A DNA stretch of 64,000 bases from UBA2357 sp002344625. Its GTDB lineage: Bacteria > Pseudomonadota > Gammaproteobacteria > Burkholderiales > Rhodocyclaceae. The notes beneath the pieces are model-generated. The model was not told the DNA's origin, did not search any database, and saw nothing but the letters and a program-made list of their open reading frames with translations. The translations under genes and the position numbers were made by a program. Positions 1 through 7,102 of the stretch are shown piece by piece (within the stretch, counting starts at the first letter, position 1; each line of letters opens with the position of its first letter). The DNA lies in assembly GCA_937995335.1 (NCBI GenBank), contig CALKIH010000030.1, positions 1 through 64,000 of the forward strand. Reading direction: 5' to 3'.

Positions 1-650
1 AGGAGCAGGAGGTCATCACCCGCGACAACGCGGTGATCCTGACCAACGCGATCGCGTTCGTGAAGGTCACCGACCCGGTGAAGGCGGTGTATGGCGTGAC
101 CGACTTTTCGGAGGCGATCCGCAACCTGATCATGACCACGCTGCGCTCCATCGTTGGCGAGATGGAACTCGACGAGGCACTGTCGTCACGCGACAAGATC
201 AAGGCCCGTCTGCGCGAGAGCATCGCCGACGAGGCGGTGGACTGGGGCCTGACCGTGAAGTCGGTCGAGATCCAGGACATCAAGCCGTCCGAATCGATGC
301 AGCGGGCGATGGAGTTGCAGGCGGCCGCCGAGCGTGAGCGCAAGGCCGCCGTCACCAAGGCCGAGGGTGCCAAGCAGGCGGCGATTCTCGAGGCCGAGGC
401 CCGGCTCGAATCTGCCAAACGCGACGCTAACGCCCAGGTTATGCTCGCCGAGGCTTCGGCCGAAGCCATCCGCCGGGTCACGACCGCGGTCGGCGACAAA
501 ACGACGCCGATGCTCTACCTGCTGGGCGAGAAGTACATCGGCGCACTCGAAAAGCTCAGCGCGTCCGACAACGGCAAATTCGTCATCCTGCCGGCCGACC
601 TGCAGGAATCGCTGCGCGGCTTGATCGGCCGGGTGGGCATGCGCGACTGA
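1..650 (+). CDS. SPFH/band 7 (stomatin/QmcA-like) protein, C-terminal part
   Basis: The reading frame is already open at the left edge (EQEVITRDNA...), so the start lies outside the window. The visible ~215 residues begin inside the band 7 domain, with the stomatin-like stretch VITRDNAVILTNAIAFVKV and then the region around SIVGEMELDEALSSRDKI. They continue into an Ala/Glu/Arg-rich helical segment (about 90-150) expected to form the coiled coil that drives oligomerisation. Family members are anchored to the inner membrane by an N-terminal helix and form large rings linked to membrane-protein quality control. The usual partner, an NfeD-like protein, would lie to the left and cannot be seen. 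Family assignment is firm; the exact subfamily is not. Confidence 0.85.
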   Translation, partial: EQEVITRDNAVILTNAIAFVKVTDPVKAVYGVTDFSEAIRNLIMTTLRSIVGEMELDEALSSRDKIKARLRESIADEAVDWGLTVKSVEIQDIKPSESMQRAMELQAAAERERKAAVTKAEGAKQAAILEAEARLESAKRDANAQVMLAEASAEAIRRVTTAVGDKTTPMLYLLGEKYIGALEKLSASDNGKFVILPADLQESLRGLIGRVGMRD

Positions 651-662
651 CGCCGCCGGCGC

Positions 663-749
663 TCAGCGCGCGCCGGCGTCTACGTGGTGTTTGCGCTTCG
701 GGCAGTCCTTGCACGGCTTGCGCTTTTCGCAGCATTTTTTCTTCGACAT
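663..749 (-). CDS. 28-residue Cys/Lys-rich small protein
   Basis: A 28-codon frame runs from ATG at 749 to TGA at 663. It begins MSKKKCCEKRKPCKDCPKRK, is strongly basic, and carries four cysteines as CC...C..C, a pattern that could hold a metal or Fe-S ligand. An AAGG lies about ten bases before the ATG. It starts 29 bases after the stop of the alcohol dehydrogenase on the same strand, so the two are probably co-transcribed. From memory, similar very short proteins beginning MSKKKCCE occur in other betaproteobacteria, but this could not be checked. Function is unknown. The codons look like real coding, but a frame this short cannot be proven by eye. Confidence 0.6.
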   Translation of the reverse strand: MSKKKCCEKRKPCKDCPKRKHHVDAGAR

Positions 750-778
750 TGCTTGCCTTGCGGGTGGGGTGGTGTCGT

Positions 779-1855
779 TCAGGACGGCTTGATCGCCACT
801 TTCAGCACGCCGTCACGCTGGTGGCCGAACAGTTCGTAGGCGGCGACGATGTCGTCCAGGGCGTAGGTGTGGGTCACCAGCGGGCCGAGGTCCAGGCGTT
901 GCGCGGCGACGATGTTCATCAGCCGGCGCATGCGCTCCTTGCCGCCCGGGCACAGCGACGAGACGATGTTCTTTTCGGCCAGGCCGGCGCCATAGGCGCC
1001 AAGCGGAATGCGAAGATCGTCCGAGTACACGCCCAGGCTCGACAGCGTGCCGCCGGGCTTCAGGACGCGCAGCGCGGCTTCGAAGGTGGATTGCAGGCCG
1101 AGCGCTTCGATCGCCACGTCCACGCCGCGCCCGTCGGTCAGGCGCAGGATCTCGTCGACCACGTCGACTTCGCGGAAATTCACCGTGACGTCCGCGCCCA
1201 GCGTGCGCGCGATGTCGAGGCGGCCCGCCACGCCATCGACCGCGATGATCATGCTGGCGCCGCGCAGGCGCGCGCCAGCGGTGGCGCACAGGCCGATCGG
1301 CCCCTGGGCGAACACCGCCACCACGTCGCCGATCCGGATGTTGCCGGCTTCGGCACCGGCAAAGCCGGTGGACATGATGTCCGGGCACATCAGCACCTGC
1401 TCGTCGCTGAGGCCGTCGGGCACCAGCGCGAGGTTGGCCTCGGCGTCGGGCACCAGCACGTATTCGGCCTGGGTGCCGTCCATGGTGTTGCCGAAGCGCC
1501 AGCCGCCCATCGGCTTGTAGCCATGGCCGTGCGCACCGCCGTCCTGCGAGGGGTGGCCGTCCTGGCAGGCGTGGGAGCGGAAGCCCGGGCAGATCGCCCC
1601 GGCGATCGCGCGCTGGCCCTCCTGGTAGCCATGGACGTTGGCGCCTAGCCTTTCGATGATGCCGACCGGCTCGTGGCCGATCGTGAGGCCCGCCGCCACC
1701 GGGTATTCGCCCTTGAGAATGTGGATGTCGGTGCCGCAGATCGTGGTCGTGGTGATGCGCAGCAGGGCGTCGTCCGGGCCGACCTCGGGAATGGGTTTGT
1801 CCGCCAGTTCGATGCGCCCGGGCGCGACGAATACCGCGGCTTTCATCGTTGCCAT
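779..1855 (-). CDS. Zinc-dependent medium-chain alcohol dehydrogenase (secondary-alcohol type)
   Basis: This cytoplasmic NAD(P)-dependent enzyme of 358 residues should oxidise alcohols or reduce aldehydes/ketones. The GroES-like domain carries catalytic-zinc ligands typical of the isopropanol/secondary-alcohol dehydrogenase group: Cys40 (TTICGTDIH), His61-Glu62 (TIGHEP) and Asp159 (CPDIMSTG). A Rossmann domain follows (about 175-300). The four-cysteine structural zinc lobe of classical enzymes is not intact; only Cys89 and Cys97 lie there, as in microbial secondary-alcohol dehydrogenases. The ATG at 1855 has AAGGAG seven bases upstream, which favours it over the internal Met. The tiny Cys-rich protein follows on the same strand. 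The substrate cannot be told from sequence. Confidence 0.9.
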   Translation of the reverse strand: MATMKAAVFVAPGRIELADKPIPEVGPDDALLRITTTTICGTDIHILKGEYPVAAGLTIGHEPVGIIERLGANVHGYQEGQRAIAGAICPGFRSHACQDGHPSQDGGAHGHGYKPMGGWRFGNTMDGTQAEYVLVPDAEANLALVPDGLSDEQVLMCPDIMSTGFAGAEAGNIRIGDVVAVFAQGPIGLCATAGARLRGASMIIAVDGVAGRLDIARTLGADVTVNFREVDVVDEILRLTDGRGVDVAIEALGLQSTFEAALRVLKPGGTLSSLGVYSDDLRIPLGAYGAGLAEKNIVSSLCPGGKERMRRLMNIVAAQRLDLGPLVTHTYALDDIVAAYELFGHQRDGVLKVAIKPS

Positions 1856-2184
1856 GATGGTTCTCCTTGCAGGCGGGGCGCCGCTGCGACAGTGGGTGCG
1901 AACGCCCCTGGGATGGCATTCCGCAACGCCTCGTCATCGGTTGCGGAATGCGGGAAGGCGTACCCAGTGTATCCGCACTGCGCGGTGAAAGCATGCTGCG
2001 GAGCGGCATCGGGCCGGCTGGTGGTTGGGTGTCGTGCCGGTCATCATGGTTCGAGTCTGTCGGGGCAGGGTGGGCGCAAGTCGATCGCCAGCATCGGGTG
2101 CCGCTTGTTCGCGCTGCAACATGTGACCTTGCGCACCTTGGCAGACCTGCGAAAATGCGGCTTTGCATTTTCGGCTCCGCAATC
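1856..2184. other. Divergent intergenic region
   Basis: This gap of about 330 bases separates the minus-strand alcohol dehydrogenase from the plus-strand bestrophin-like gene. It must hold both promoters. I see no convincing -35/-10 pair, operator or RNA gene. Frames that cross it have no family-like sequence and are extensions of the real genes. Confidence 0.5.
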
Positions 2185-3096
2185 GTGATCGTCCGCCCCC
2201 GCCCCCACTGGATCCGCCTGCTGTTCGTCCGGCGCGGATCGATCGTCCATCGGATCATCTGGCAGCAACTGCTGGTATTCCTGCTCGCCTGTGCCGTGGT
2301 GGTGGCGCACGGGCAACTGTTCGACTGGAAGGTGACGCTCAACGCCGCGCCGTTTTCGCTGATGGGGGTGGCGCTGGCGATCTTTCTCGGCTTTCGCATC
2401 AATGCGAGCTATGACCGCTACTGGGAAGCGCGCAAGCTGTGGGGCGCGGTGCTGGTGGTGGCGCGCAACCTGGCCCGCCAGGCCTTGACCCTAGTGGGCC
2501 AGGAGCGCGAGGTGCGTCCCTTCGTGCTCGGCCTGATCGCGTTCGCCACCGCGATGCGCAACCAGTTGCGCGGCCGCCCGCGCGCAACCGAACTGGACGG
2601 GCTGCTGCCGCAGGATCTGCTCGAGCGGCTCGCGCACGCGCGCTCGGCACCGGCGCTGATCCTGCTGTGGCTGGGTGCGTGGCTGCGCGAGCAACGCGCC
2701 GCCGCCGCGCTGCCGCCGATATTGGCACAGCACATGGAGCATGGGCTCGACGAACTGTCGGCGGCGCTCGGCGGCTGCGAGCGCATCGCCAACACCCCGC
2801 TGCCGTTTACCTATTCGGTGATCCTGCACCGCAGCGTGTATCTGTACTGCATGCTGCTGCCGTTCGGGCTGGTGGATTCGATCGGCTGGATGACGCCGCT
2901 GATCGTGGCCTTCGTCTCGTATACCTTCTTCGCGCTCGAAGCGCTCAGCGACGAGATCGAGGACCCCTTCGGCACCATGCCCAACGACCTCGCGCTCGAC
3001 GCGATCGTGGCCGGCATCGATGCGAGCCTGCGCGAAATGCTGGGCGAGGTGCCGCCGGTGGCGCCCCGGCCCGACGCGAACTTCATATTGACCTGA
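2185..3096 (+). CDS. Bestrophin-like (YneE/UPF0187) membrane channel protein
   Basis: A 303-residue integral membrane protein of the bacterial bestrophin family, whose vertebrate relatives are chloride channels. Bacterial members form pentameric ion channels in the inner membrane. The N-terminus from GTG at 2185 (VIVRPRPHWIRLLFVRRGS) matches the family start. Next come a first membrane pair, the conserved FLGFRINASYDRYWEARKLWG block at about residues 70-90, and a second hydrophobic pair near ITYSVILHR and SIGWMTPLIVAFVSYTFFALE. The conserved EIEDPFG motif is near residue 260. The open frame extends upstream to 1867, but that part is unlike the family. ATG at 2155 is an alternative start. Neither start has a strong ribosome binding site. 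Confidence 0.85.
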   Translation: MIVRPRPHWIRLLFVRRGSIVHRIIWQQLLVFLLACAVVVAHGQLFDWKVTLNAAPFSLMGVALAIFLGFRINASYDRYWEARKLWGAVLVVARNLARQALTLVGQEREVRPFVLGLIAFATAMRNQLRGRPRATELDGLLPQDLLERLAHARSAPALILLWLGAWLREQRAAAALPPILAQHMEHGLDELSAALGGCERIANTPLPFTYSVILHRSVYLYCMLLPFGLVDSIGWMTPLIVAFVSYTFFALEALSDEIEDPFGTMPNDLALDAIVAGIDASLREMLGEVPPVAPRPDANFILT

Positions 3097-3238
3097 ACCG
3101 TATCGCGGCCGCCCTGTCCGTCCTCGGGGCGGGCGGCTGCGCGCGCTGGGCCCGGTGGAAACAGGCGCTTCGCGCGTATCTGCTATATTCCTGCCATCGC
3201 ACGTGCGCCTCACCGGCAACACACGATTGGAGAACGCC

Positions 3239-3832
3239 ATGGCCCTGCCTGCCCCCCAAACCTCGATGCACCTCGAAGAATTCCTGGCCTGGGAAGCCCG
3301 GCAGCCCGACAAGCACGAATACTGGAAAGGCGAAATCTTCGCCATGACCGGCGCCCGGCAAGCGCATGTGCTGGTGGCCCTCAATATCGCCAGCGCCCTC
3401 AAGGCCCACCTGCGCGGCGGCCCCTGCCGCGCCTATATTTCCGACATGCAACTGGCCGTCGATGAAGCCGACTCGGTGTTCTATCCCGATGTCTTCGTCA
3501 GCTGCCACCCCGACGACCTGCTGGCCGAACGGGTGCTGCGCCACCCCAAGGTCATCGTCGAGGTGCTCTCCGACTCCACCGCCGCCTATGACCGGGGCGA
3601 AAAGTTCGCCGCCTACCGGCAGATTCCCGACCTGCAGGAATACGCCCTGATCGACCCGCACCATCGCCGCATCGAAATCTTCCGCCGCACTGAAGACGAC
3701 CAATGGCTGCTCGCCACCCGCGATGCCGAACGCGGCCTGGTGCTCAAGGCCCTGGATTTCTTCGCCACCCCGGCGGAGGTCTTCGAATCGCTGCCCGAAG
3801 CCGGATCGCCCCAGACCTCCCCGCATGGCTGA
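3239..3832 (+). CDS. Uma2 family (DUF820) endonuclease-like protein
   Basis: A 197-residue protein with the Uma2/DUF820 restriction-endonuclease-like fold. Visible hallmarks are the N-terminal MHLEEFLAWEARQPDKHEYWKGEIFAM, the PD-(D/E)XK-type acidic core YPDVFVSC and IVEVLSDST, and the following YDRGEKFAAYRQIP with its conserved lysine. The family is common in cyanobacteria and multiplies in many genomes. Its biological role is unclear, though a nuclease activity is generally assumed. The ATG at 3239 has GGAG about eight bases upstream, and TATATT at about 3185-3190 may be its -10. It stands alone, with no partner restriction or transposase gene beside it. Confidence 0.85.
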   Translation: MALPAPQTSMHLEEFLAWEARQPDKHEYWKGEIFAMTGARQAHVLVALNIASALKAHLRGGPCRAYISDMQLAVDEADSVFYPDVFVSCHPDDLLAERVLRHPKVIVEVLSDSTAAYDRGEKFAAYRQIPDLQEYALIDPHHRRIEIFRRTEDDQWLLATRDAERGLVLKALDFFATPAEVFESLPEAGSPQTSPHG

Positions 3833-3970
3833 GCGGGTCTAGCACGCCGGTTGGTTTCGGGCGCTGGAGCAGAGAGACGATCTGGTCGGTGAGAGCCGGG
3901 TTTGTCGGGCGTTCCCCGGCTTTCATGCGGAGGCGGCCTCGGAGGAGATCAGGGGTTTCCGCAAGAAAAC

Positions 3971-3997
3971 GGGGAAAGCAGGCTAGCTGCTTTCCCC
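3971..3997 (-). terminator. Intrinsic terminator of the pilin gene
   Basis: A perfect 11-bp inverted repeat (GGGGAAAGCAG / CTGCTTTCCCC) with a five-base loop is followed on the minus strand by GTTTTCTT. It lies 51 bases downstream of the pilin stop codon and fits a rho-independent terminator for that gene. The rest of 3833-4048 shows no gene. Confidence 0.8.
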
Positions 3998-4048
3998 GCG
4001 GGCTGCCCGAGTGCGCTCGCGCTGCTTGCCCGGGCTGCGCTCAGGAGC

Positions 4049-4444
4049 TTACAGGCCCGCTCCTTGTGTGCATTGCGCGGTCGTTGCGCCGGCCCCCGAA
4101 TTTGCCGCAGCATAAGTCACACCGCCATCGTTATCGAGGGTGGCGGTCACAGCGCATCTTCCGTTGTTCCATAAGATGGTTCCCCCGGTATCCTCGGCAA
4201 TGGCGGCGGTGACCGTCAGGTCCGGCCCCGCAGCAGTCGCTTCGGTGTGGAGGGTCGCGCAGCCAATTCCGGTGCCAACGCAGCCCTGGGCTTTGCTCGC
4301 CCAACTGGTCGCGCCTTTCATGGCACCGGATGAGGTGGCGACGTAGTCGCGGTACGACGGTAGCGCCACCGCCGCTAGAATGCCGATGATCGCCACGACG
4401 ATCATCAGTTCGATCAGCGTGAAACCCTGTTGTGCCTTTTTCAT
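4049..4444 (-). CDS. pilA: Type IV pilin (major-pilin-like)
   Basis: A 131-residue prepilin. The leader MKKAQQG ends at the prepilin peptidase site. The mature protein starts FTLIELMIVVAIIGILAAVALPSYRDYV, with the conserved Glu5 and the hydrophobic helix that packs the pilus core. The short C-terminal domain contains four cysteines (GCVGTGIGC, RCAV, QCTQ), allowing disulfide closure of the D-region. An AGGAG sits about nine bases before the ATG. The gene is monocistronic, with a sigma-54-type promoter upstream and a clear terminator downstream. Assembly genes (pilB/C/D/Q) are not in the window, so whether this is the major pilin or one of several pilins remains open. Confidence 0.92.
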   Translation of the reverse strand: MKKAQQGFTLIELMIVVAIIGILAAVALPSYRDYVATSSGAMKGATSWASKAQGCVGTGIGCATLHTEATAAGPDLTVTAAIAEDTGGTILWNNGRCAVTATLDNDGGVTYAAANSGAGATTAQCTQGAGL

Positions 4445-4527
4445 GATGGTGCTCCTGTGAGTGAAATGGTCGGTTGCGATGACGTTTCGCGCCGGGTGCG
4501 TGGTTTCGCGTCATACGCCCTGCCATT

Positions 4528-4543
4528 TGCAACCCCCATGCCA
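4528..4543 (-). promoter_or_regulatory. Sigma-54 (-24/-12) promoter of the pilin gene
   Basis: On the minus strand the sequence TGGCATGGGGGTTGCA matches the RpoN consensus TGGCACGNNNNTTGCW with one mismatch and exact spacing of the GG and GC elements. It lies about 84 bases before the pilin ATG in the correct orientation. In Pseudomonas and several betaproteobacteria pilA is transcribed by sigma-54 under PilS/PilR, which fits. Apart from this, 4445-4740 holds nothing recognisable. Confidence 0.8.
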
Positions 4544-4740
4544 GCCGGCCTGGAGGCAGGAAGCGTGATCTGCTTCACGGAACAAGCGGCTGTGCCGATC
4601 GGCTGTGCCACGCGCCGTGCCCGGCCTGGGCGCGCCGCGGCGCTGTCACAGGGCGGGGGTGTGACAGGCGCGGGTGCCCGACCGGCGCTGCGGCAAGCTG
4701 CTAGACTGCGGCCTGGACGATGTTGTGGGAGGGCCTGGCG

Positions 4741-5170
4741 ATGGCGACCTTTGTCAGCCTGTTTGCTGCCGAATCGATTACCGGCCTGAGCCGGCGCACC
4801 CTGCGGCGGCGCGTGGCCGACGGCGTGCTGCATACCGAAACCGCCCAGGTGGACCCGGGCGACGCGGCGCGCGTGGATGTGGACGAGGTGATCGCGCTGG
4901 CCGCGATGCGGCTCGAACCCGACGACCGCGCCCTGATCCTGGAGGCTGACAAGGGCGTGGCCGAGGCGCAGTGCGACTTGGCTCTGCTGCTGTTCGCCCT
5001 TCCGGGGGGCGCAATTTCCGCTCGCCGTCAAGTGGCTGGAGCGGGCTGCGCGCCAGTCCTACCCCGAGGCGATGTATTGGCTGGGGCGTTTTCATGTGGC
5101 CGGAACGGAAGTGGCTGCGAACGAGCGCCGCGTGGTGCTGGGCATGCTGGAAGAGACCGCCGGGGGCTGA
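4741..5170 (+). pseudogene. Sel1/TPR-repeat protein, frameshifted at a G6 run
   Basis: The first ~88 codons from ATG 4741 (RBS GGGAGG) encode a helix-turn-helix-like start (ESITGLSRRTLRRRVADGV) and the beginning of a Sel1-type repeat (GVAEAQCDLALLLFA). At the run of six G at 5004-5009 the frame breaks. In the next frame the repeat continues cleanly (PLAVKWLERAARQSYPEAMY, then a WLGRFHVAG block) and ends at TGA 5168-5170. Removing one G gives a continuous protein of about 142 residues. Without it, the first frame runs on as low-quality sequence to about 5385. This is either a real mutation, a sequencing error in a homopolymer, or less likely a programmed shift. Sel1 repeats mediate protein-protein contacts; no specific function can be given. 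Confidence 0.7.
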
Positions 5171-5419
5171 GGCGAGAGCCGCCCCGCAAGCGCGTGCGGC
5201 GTCGGGGGCGAGACTGGCGCCGAAATCCTCGGTTTTTACGCGATCAGTCTGCCGGCGCAAATCAAGCGCAGGTCGCGCCCAGCATCGCCCGGCGCACCCT
5301 TGAACGTCGTGGTGATGCCGCGCCGTTGTTCGGGGCAGTGGAGAGCACGGCATCGTGCTGCCCCTCTCGCAGATTGGTGCTATAGTGCCTTCGTATTTTG
5401 GTATTGATGGGAGGTATCC

Positions 5420-5701
5420 ATGCCTACGCTCGCTCCCCCTTCCGTGGTGAAGGTCGTTGGTGCCAACGGGCAGATTTCCCTGGGCAAGCAGTTCGCCGGG
5501 CGCCAGGTGCTGGTGGAAGAGCAGGCGCCCGGTGTGTGGCTGGTACGCACCGCCACCGTGGTGCCCGACAACGAGCACTGGCTGCACGGTGAAGCGGCCG
5601 CCGATGGCTTGCGTGAAGCGCTAGACTGGGCGCAGTCCCACCCCGCCAGCGACGAAGCCACCGACAGCCTGATGAAGCGCCTGCGCGATGAGCAAGGCTG
5701 A
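5420..5701 (+). CDS. Antitoxin-like protein (AbrB-like N-terminus)
   Basis: A 93-residue protein preceded by GGGAGG. Residues 8-45 (VVKVVGANGQISLGKQFAGR, then VLVEEQAPGVWLVRT) look like the swapped-hairpin SpoVT/AbrB DNA-binding fold used by some antitoxins. The C-terminal half is acidic and helical (ALDWAQSHPASDEATDSLMK), as expected for a toxin-neutralising tail. The stop overlaps the start of the next gene by 14 bases, a standard toxin-antitoxin arrangement with the antitoxin first. TATAGT at about 5382-5387 could be the -10. Such antitoxins usually repress their own promoter. The antitoxin call rests on architecture and neighbour rather than a recognised named family. Confidence 0.6.
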   Translation: MPTLAPPSVVKVVGANGQISLGKQFAGRQVLVEEQAPGVWLVRTATVVPDNEHWLHGEAAADGLREALDWAQSHPASDEATDSLMKRLRDEQG

Positions 5702-6014
5702 GCGCGACGCCACGGTCCGGTTGGACCTGAACAACCCGGTTTTCCAGCGCGACCTGCTCGGTCTGCAAAAGGCCGAGCGGCTGGTGGCGCTGGATACGCT
5801 GGCCAAGCTGCACCAGCTCAGCTGGAACCAAGTCTACCGGGACAAGGGCCTGCGCTGGGAGAAGATCGCCAGCGTCAAGCCGCCGCCCGGCATCGACGCG
5901 CTCTACAGCCTGCGCATCACCCAGGCGCGCCGCGCCGTGGCTTACCGCGAAGGCGCCTTCATCCGCCTGCTGTCCATTCCCCCGGATCACGACGCCACCT
6001 ACGGGCACAAATAA
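5688..6014 (+). CDS. RelE/ParE-superfamily-like toxin
   Basis: A 108-residue basic protein whose ATG lies inside the end of the antitoxin-like gene, so translation is coupled. The C-terminal half (GIDALYSLRITQARRAVAYR, then EGAFIRLLSIPPDHDATYG) has the strand pattern and the R...R...DHD signature of a branch of RelE/ParE-type toxins seen in plasmid and chromosomal cassettes. The N-terminal half (NNPVFQRDLLGLQKAERLVALDTLAKL) is the helical hairpin of that fold. Such toxins act on ribosome-bound mRNA or on gyrase; which applies here is not visible. The stop faces the end of psd 17 bases away. Confidence 0.6.
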   Translation: MSKAERDATVRLDLNNPVFQRDLLGLQKAERLVALDTLAKLHQLSWNQVYRDKGLRWEKIASVKPPPGIDALYSLRITQARRAVAYREGAFIRLLSIPPDHDATYGHK

Positions 6015-6031
6015 GCGGCAGTTTTATTTAG

Positions 6032-6874
6032 TTAGCCGCAGCCCATCGCGCTGCCCATCCTGACCGGTCCGCCGGGCGCCCAACCGGGGTCGAAGTCGAG
6101 GGCGTTCTCGGGAAACAGCAGCACCACGGTCGAGCCGAGCAGGAAGCGGCCCATTTCTTCGCCCTTGGCGAGCGTGACCGCGCCGTCGTCGTAACTCCAT
6201 TTGCAGATGTTCTGCGCGCGCGGCGGATTCACGACCCCGTGCCATGCGGTGGCCATGCTGCCGACGATGGTCGCGCCGACCAGCACCAGCACGAACGGGC
6301 CGTGCGCGCCCTCGAACACGCACACGACCCGTTCGTTGCGTGCGAACAGGCCCGGCACGCCGCGCGCGGTGGCCGGATTGACCGAGAACAGGTCGCCCGG
6401 CACGTAGATCATCTGTGCCAGCCGGCCGTCGCACGGCATGTGGATGCGGTGATAGTCGCGTGGCGAGAGGTAAAGGGTCGCGAAGCTGCCGTTGTCGAAG
6501 CGGGCCGCGAGCGCGCGGTCGCCGCCGACCAGCGCGCGGGTCGAGTAGTGGTGGCCCTTGGCCTGGAAGATCTGGTCGCGCTCGATGGCGCCGAACTGGC
6601 TGATCGCGCCGTCGACCGGACAGAGATAGTCGGCGGCGGCCAGCGGGCGCGCATCTGCGCGCAGCGTGCGGGTGAAGAAGTCGTTGAAGGTCGCATAGGC
6701 GGCGAGGTCCGGGTTCGCCGCTTCGCGCATGTCGACGCCGTAGCGGCGCGCGAACCAGCGGATCGTGGCGTGAGTGAGCCGCCCCGCGCGGGCGCCGGCG
6801 AGCTTGCCGGCCAACACGGTGAGGGCGCGTTTCGGGAGGGCGTATTGCAGGGCGAGCTTGATGCGGTCGGACAC
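6032..6874 (-). CDS. psd: Phosphatidylserine decarboxylase proenzyme
   Basis: This inner-membrane enzyme makes phosphatidylethanolamine from phosphatidylserine. The 280-residue proenzyme cleaves itself between Gly247 and Ser248 in the LGST motif, turning the serine into the catalytic pyruvoyl group. Asp88 (PVDGA) and His145 (YHRIHMP) complete the self-cleavage triad known from the E. coli enzyme. Length and start (SDRIKLALQYALPKRALTVLAG) fit Psd type I. GTG at 6874 was chosen because the longer frame begins with TTG at 6907, inside a perfect TATAAT -10 box, so that codon would lie upstream of the transcript start. A phosphatidylserine synthase gene is not adjacent. Confidence 0.93.
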   Translation of the reverse strand: MSDRIKLALQYALPKRALTVLAGKLAGARAGRLTHATIRWFARRYGVDMREAANPDLAAYATFNDFFTRTLRADARPLAAADYLCPVDGAISQFGAIERDQIFQAKGHHYSTRALVGGDRALAARFDNGSFATLYLSPRDYHRIHMPCDGRLAQMIYVPGDLFSVNPATARGVPGLFARNERVVCVFEGAHGPFVLVLVGATIVGSMATAWHGVVNPPRAQNICKWSYDDGAVTLAKGEEMGRFLLGSTVVLLFPENALDFDPGWAPGGPVRMGSAMGCG

Positions 6875-6906
6875 GGCGGCTTCCGGTCGGGTTGTGAACG
6901 CGTGCA

Positions 6907-6912
6907 ATTATA
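6907..6912 (-). promoter_or_regulatory. -10 box of psd
   Basis: A perfect TATAAT on the minus strand, 33 bases before the GTG start of psd. No good -35 hexamer is seen at 16-18 bases; the nearest candidates are weak. It decides the psd start codon. Confidence 0.6.
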
Positions 6913-7102
6913 CGGACTTGCACCTGCGTCGATTGCCGTCTGGCGCGTCGCACGCTGTTGCGCCCAGCTCGGTGGCGGCTTGATACTATTCGATCGTCGG
7001 GCGAGACGCGACGAAGTCCGGCGTCGATGGAACGGTGCATGGCACGTTTGGTCGAACCGGCCGGCACGGTGGCGGGATGACAGATGAGGGGAAGACAAAC
7101 CG

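Noticed and set aside
3744..3926. A 60-codon minus-strand frame between the Uma2 gene and the pilin terminator
   Set aside because: Overlaps the Uma2 coding end, has no recognisable domain and an Arg/Pro-rich shadow-like tail.
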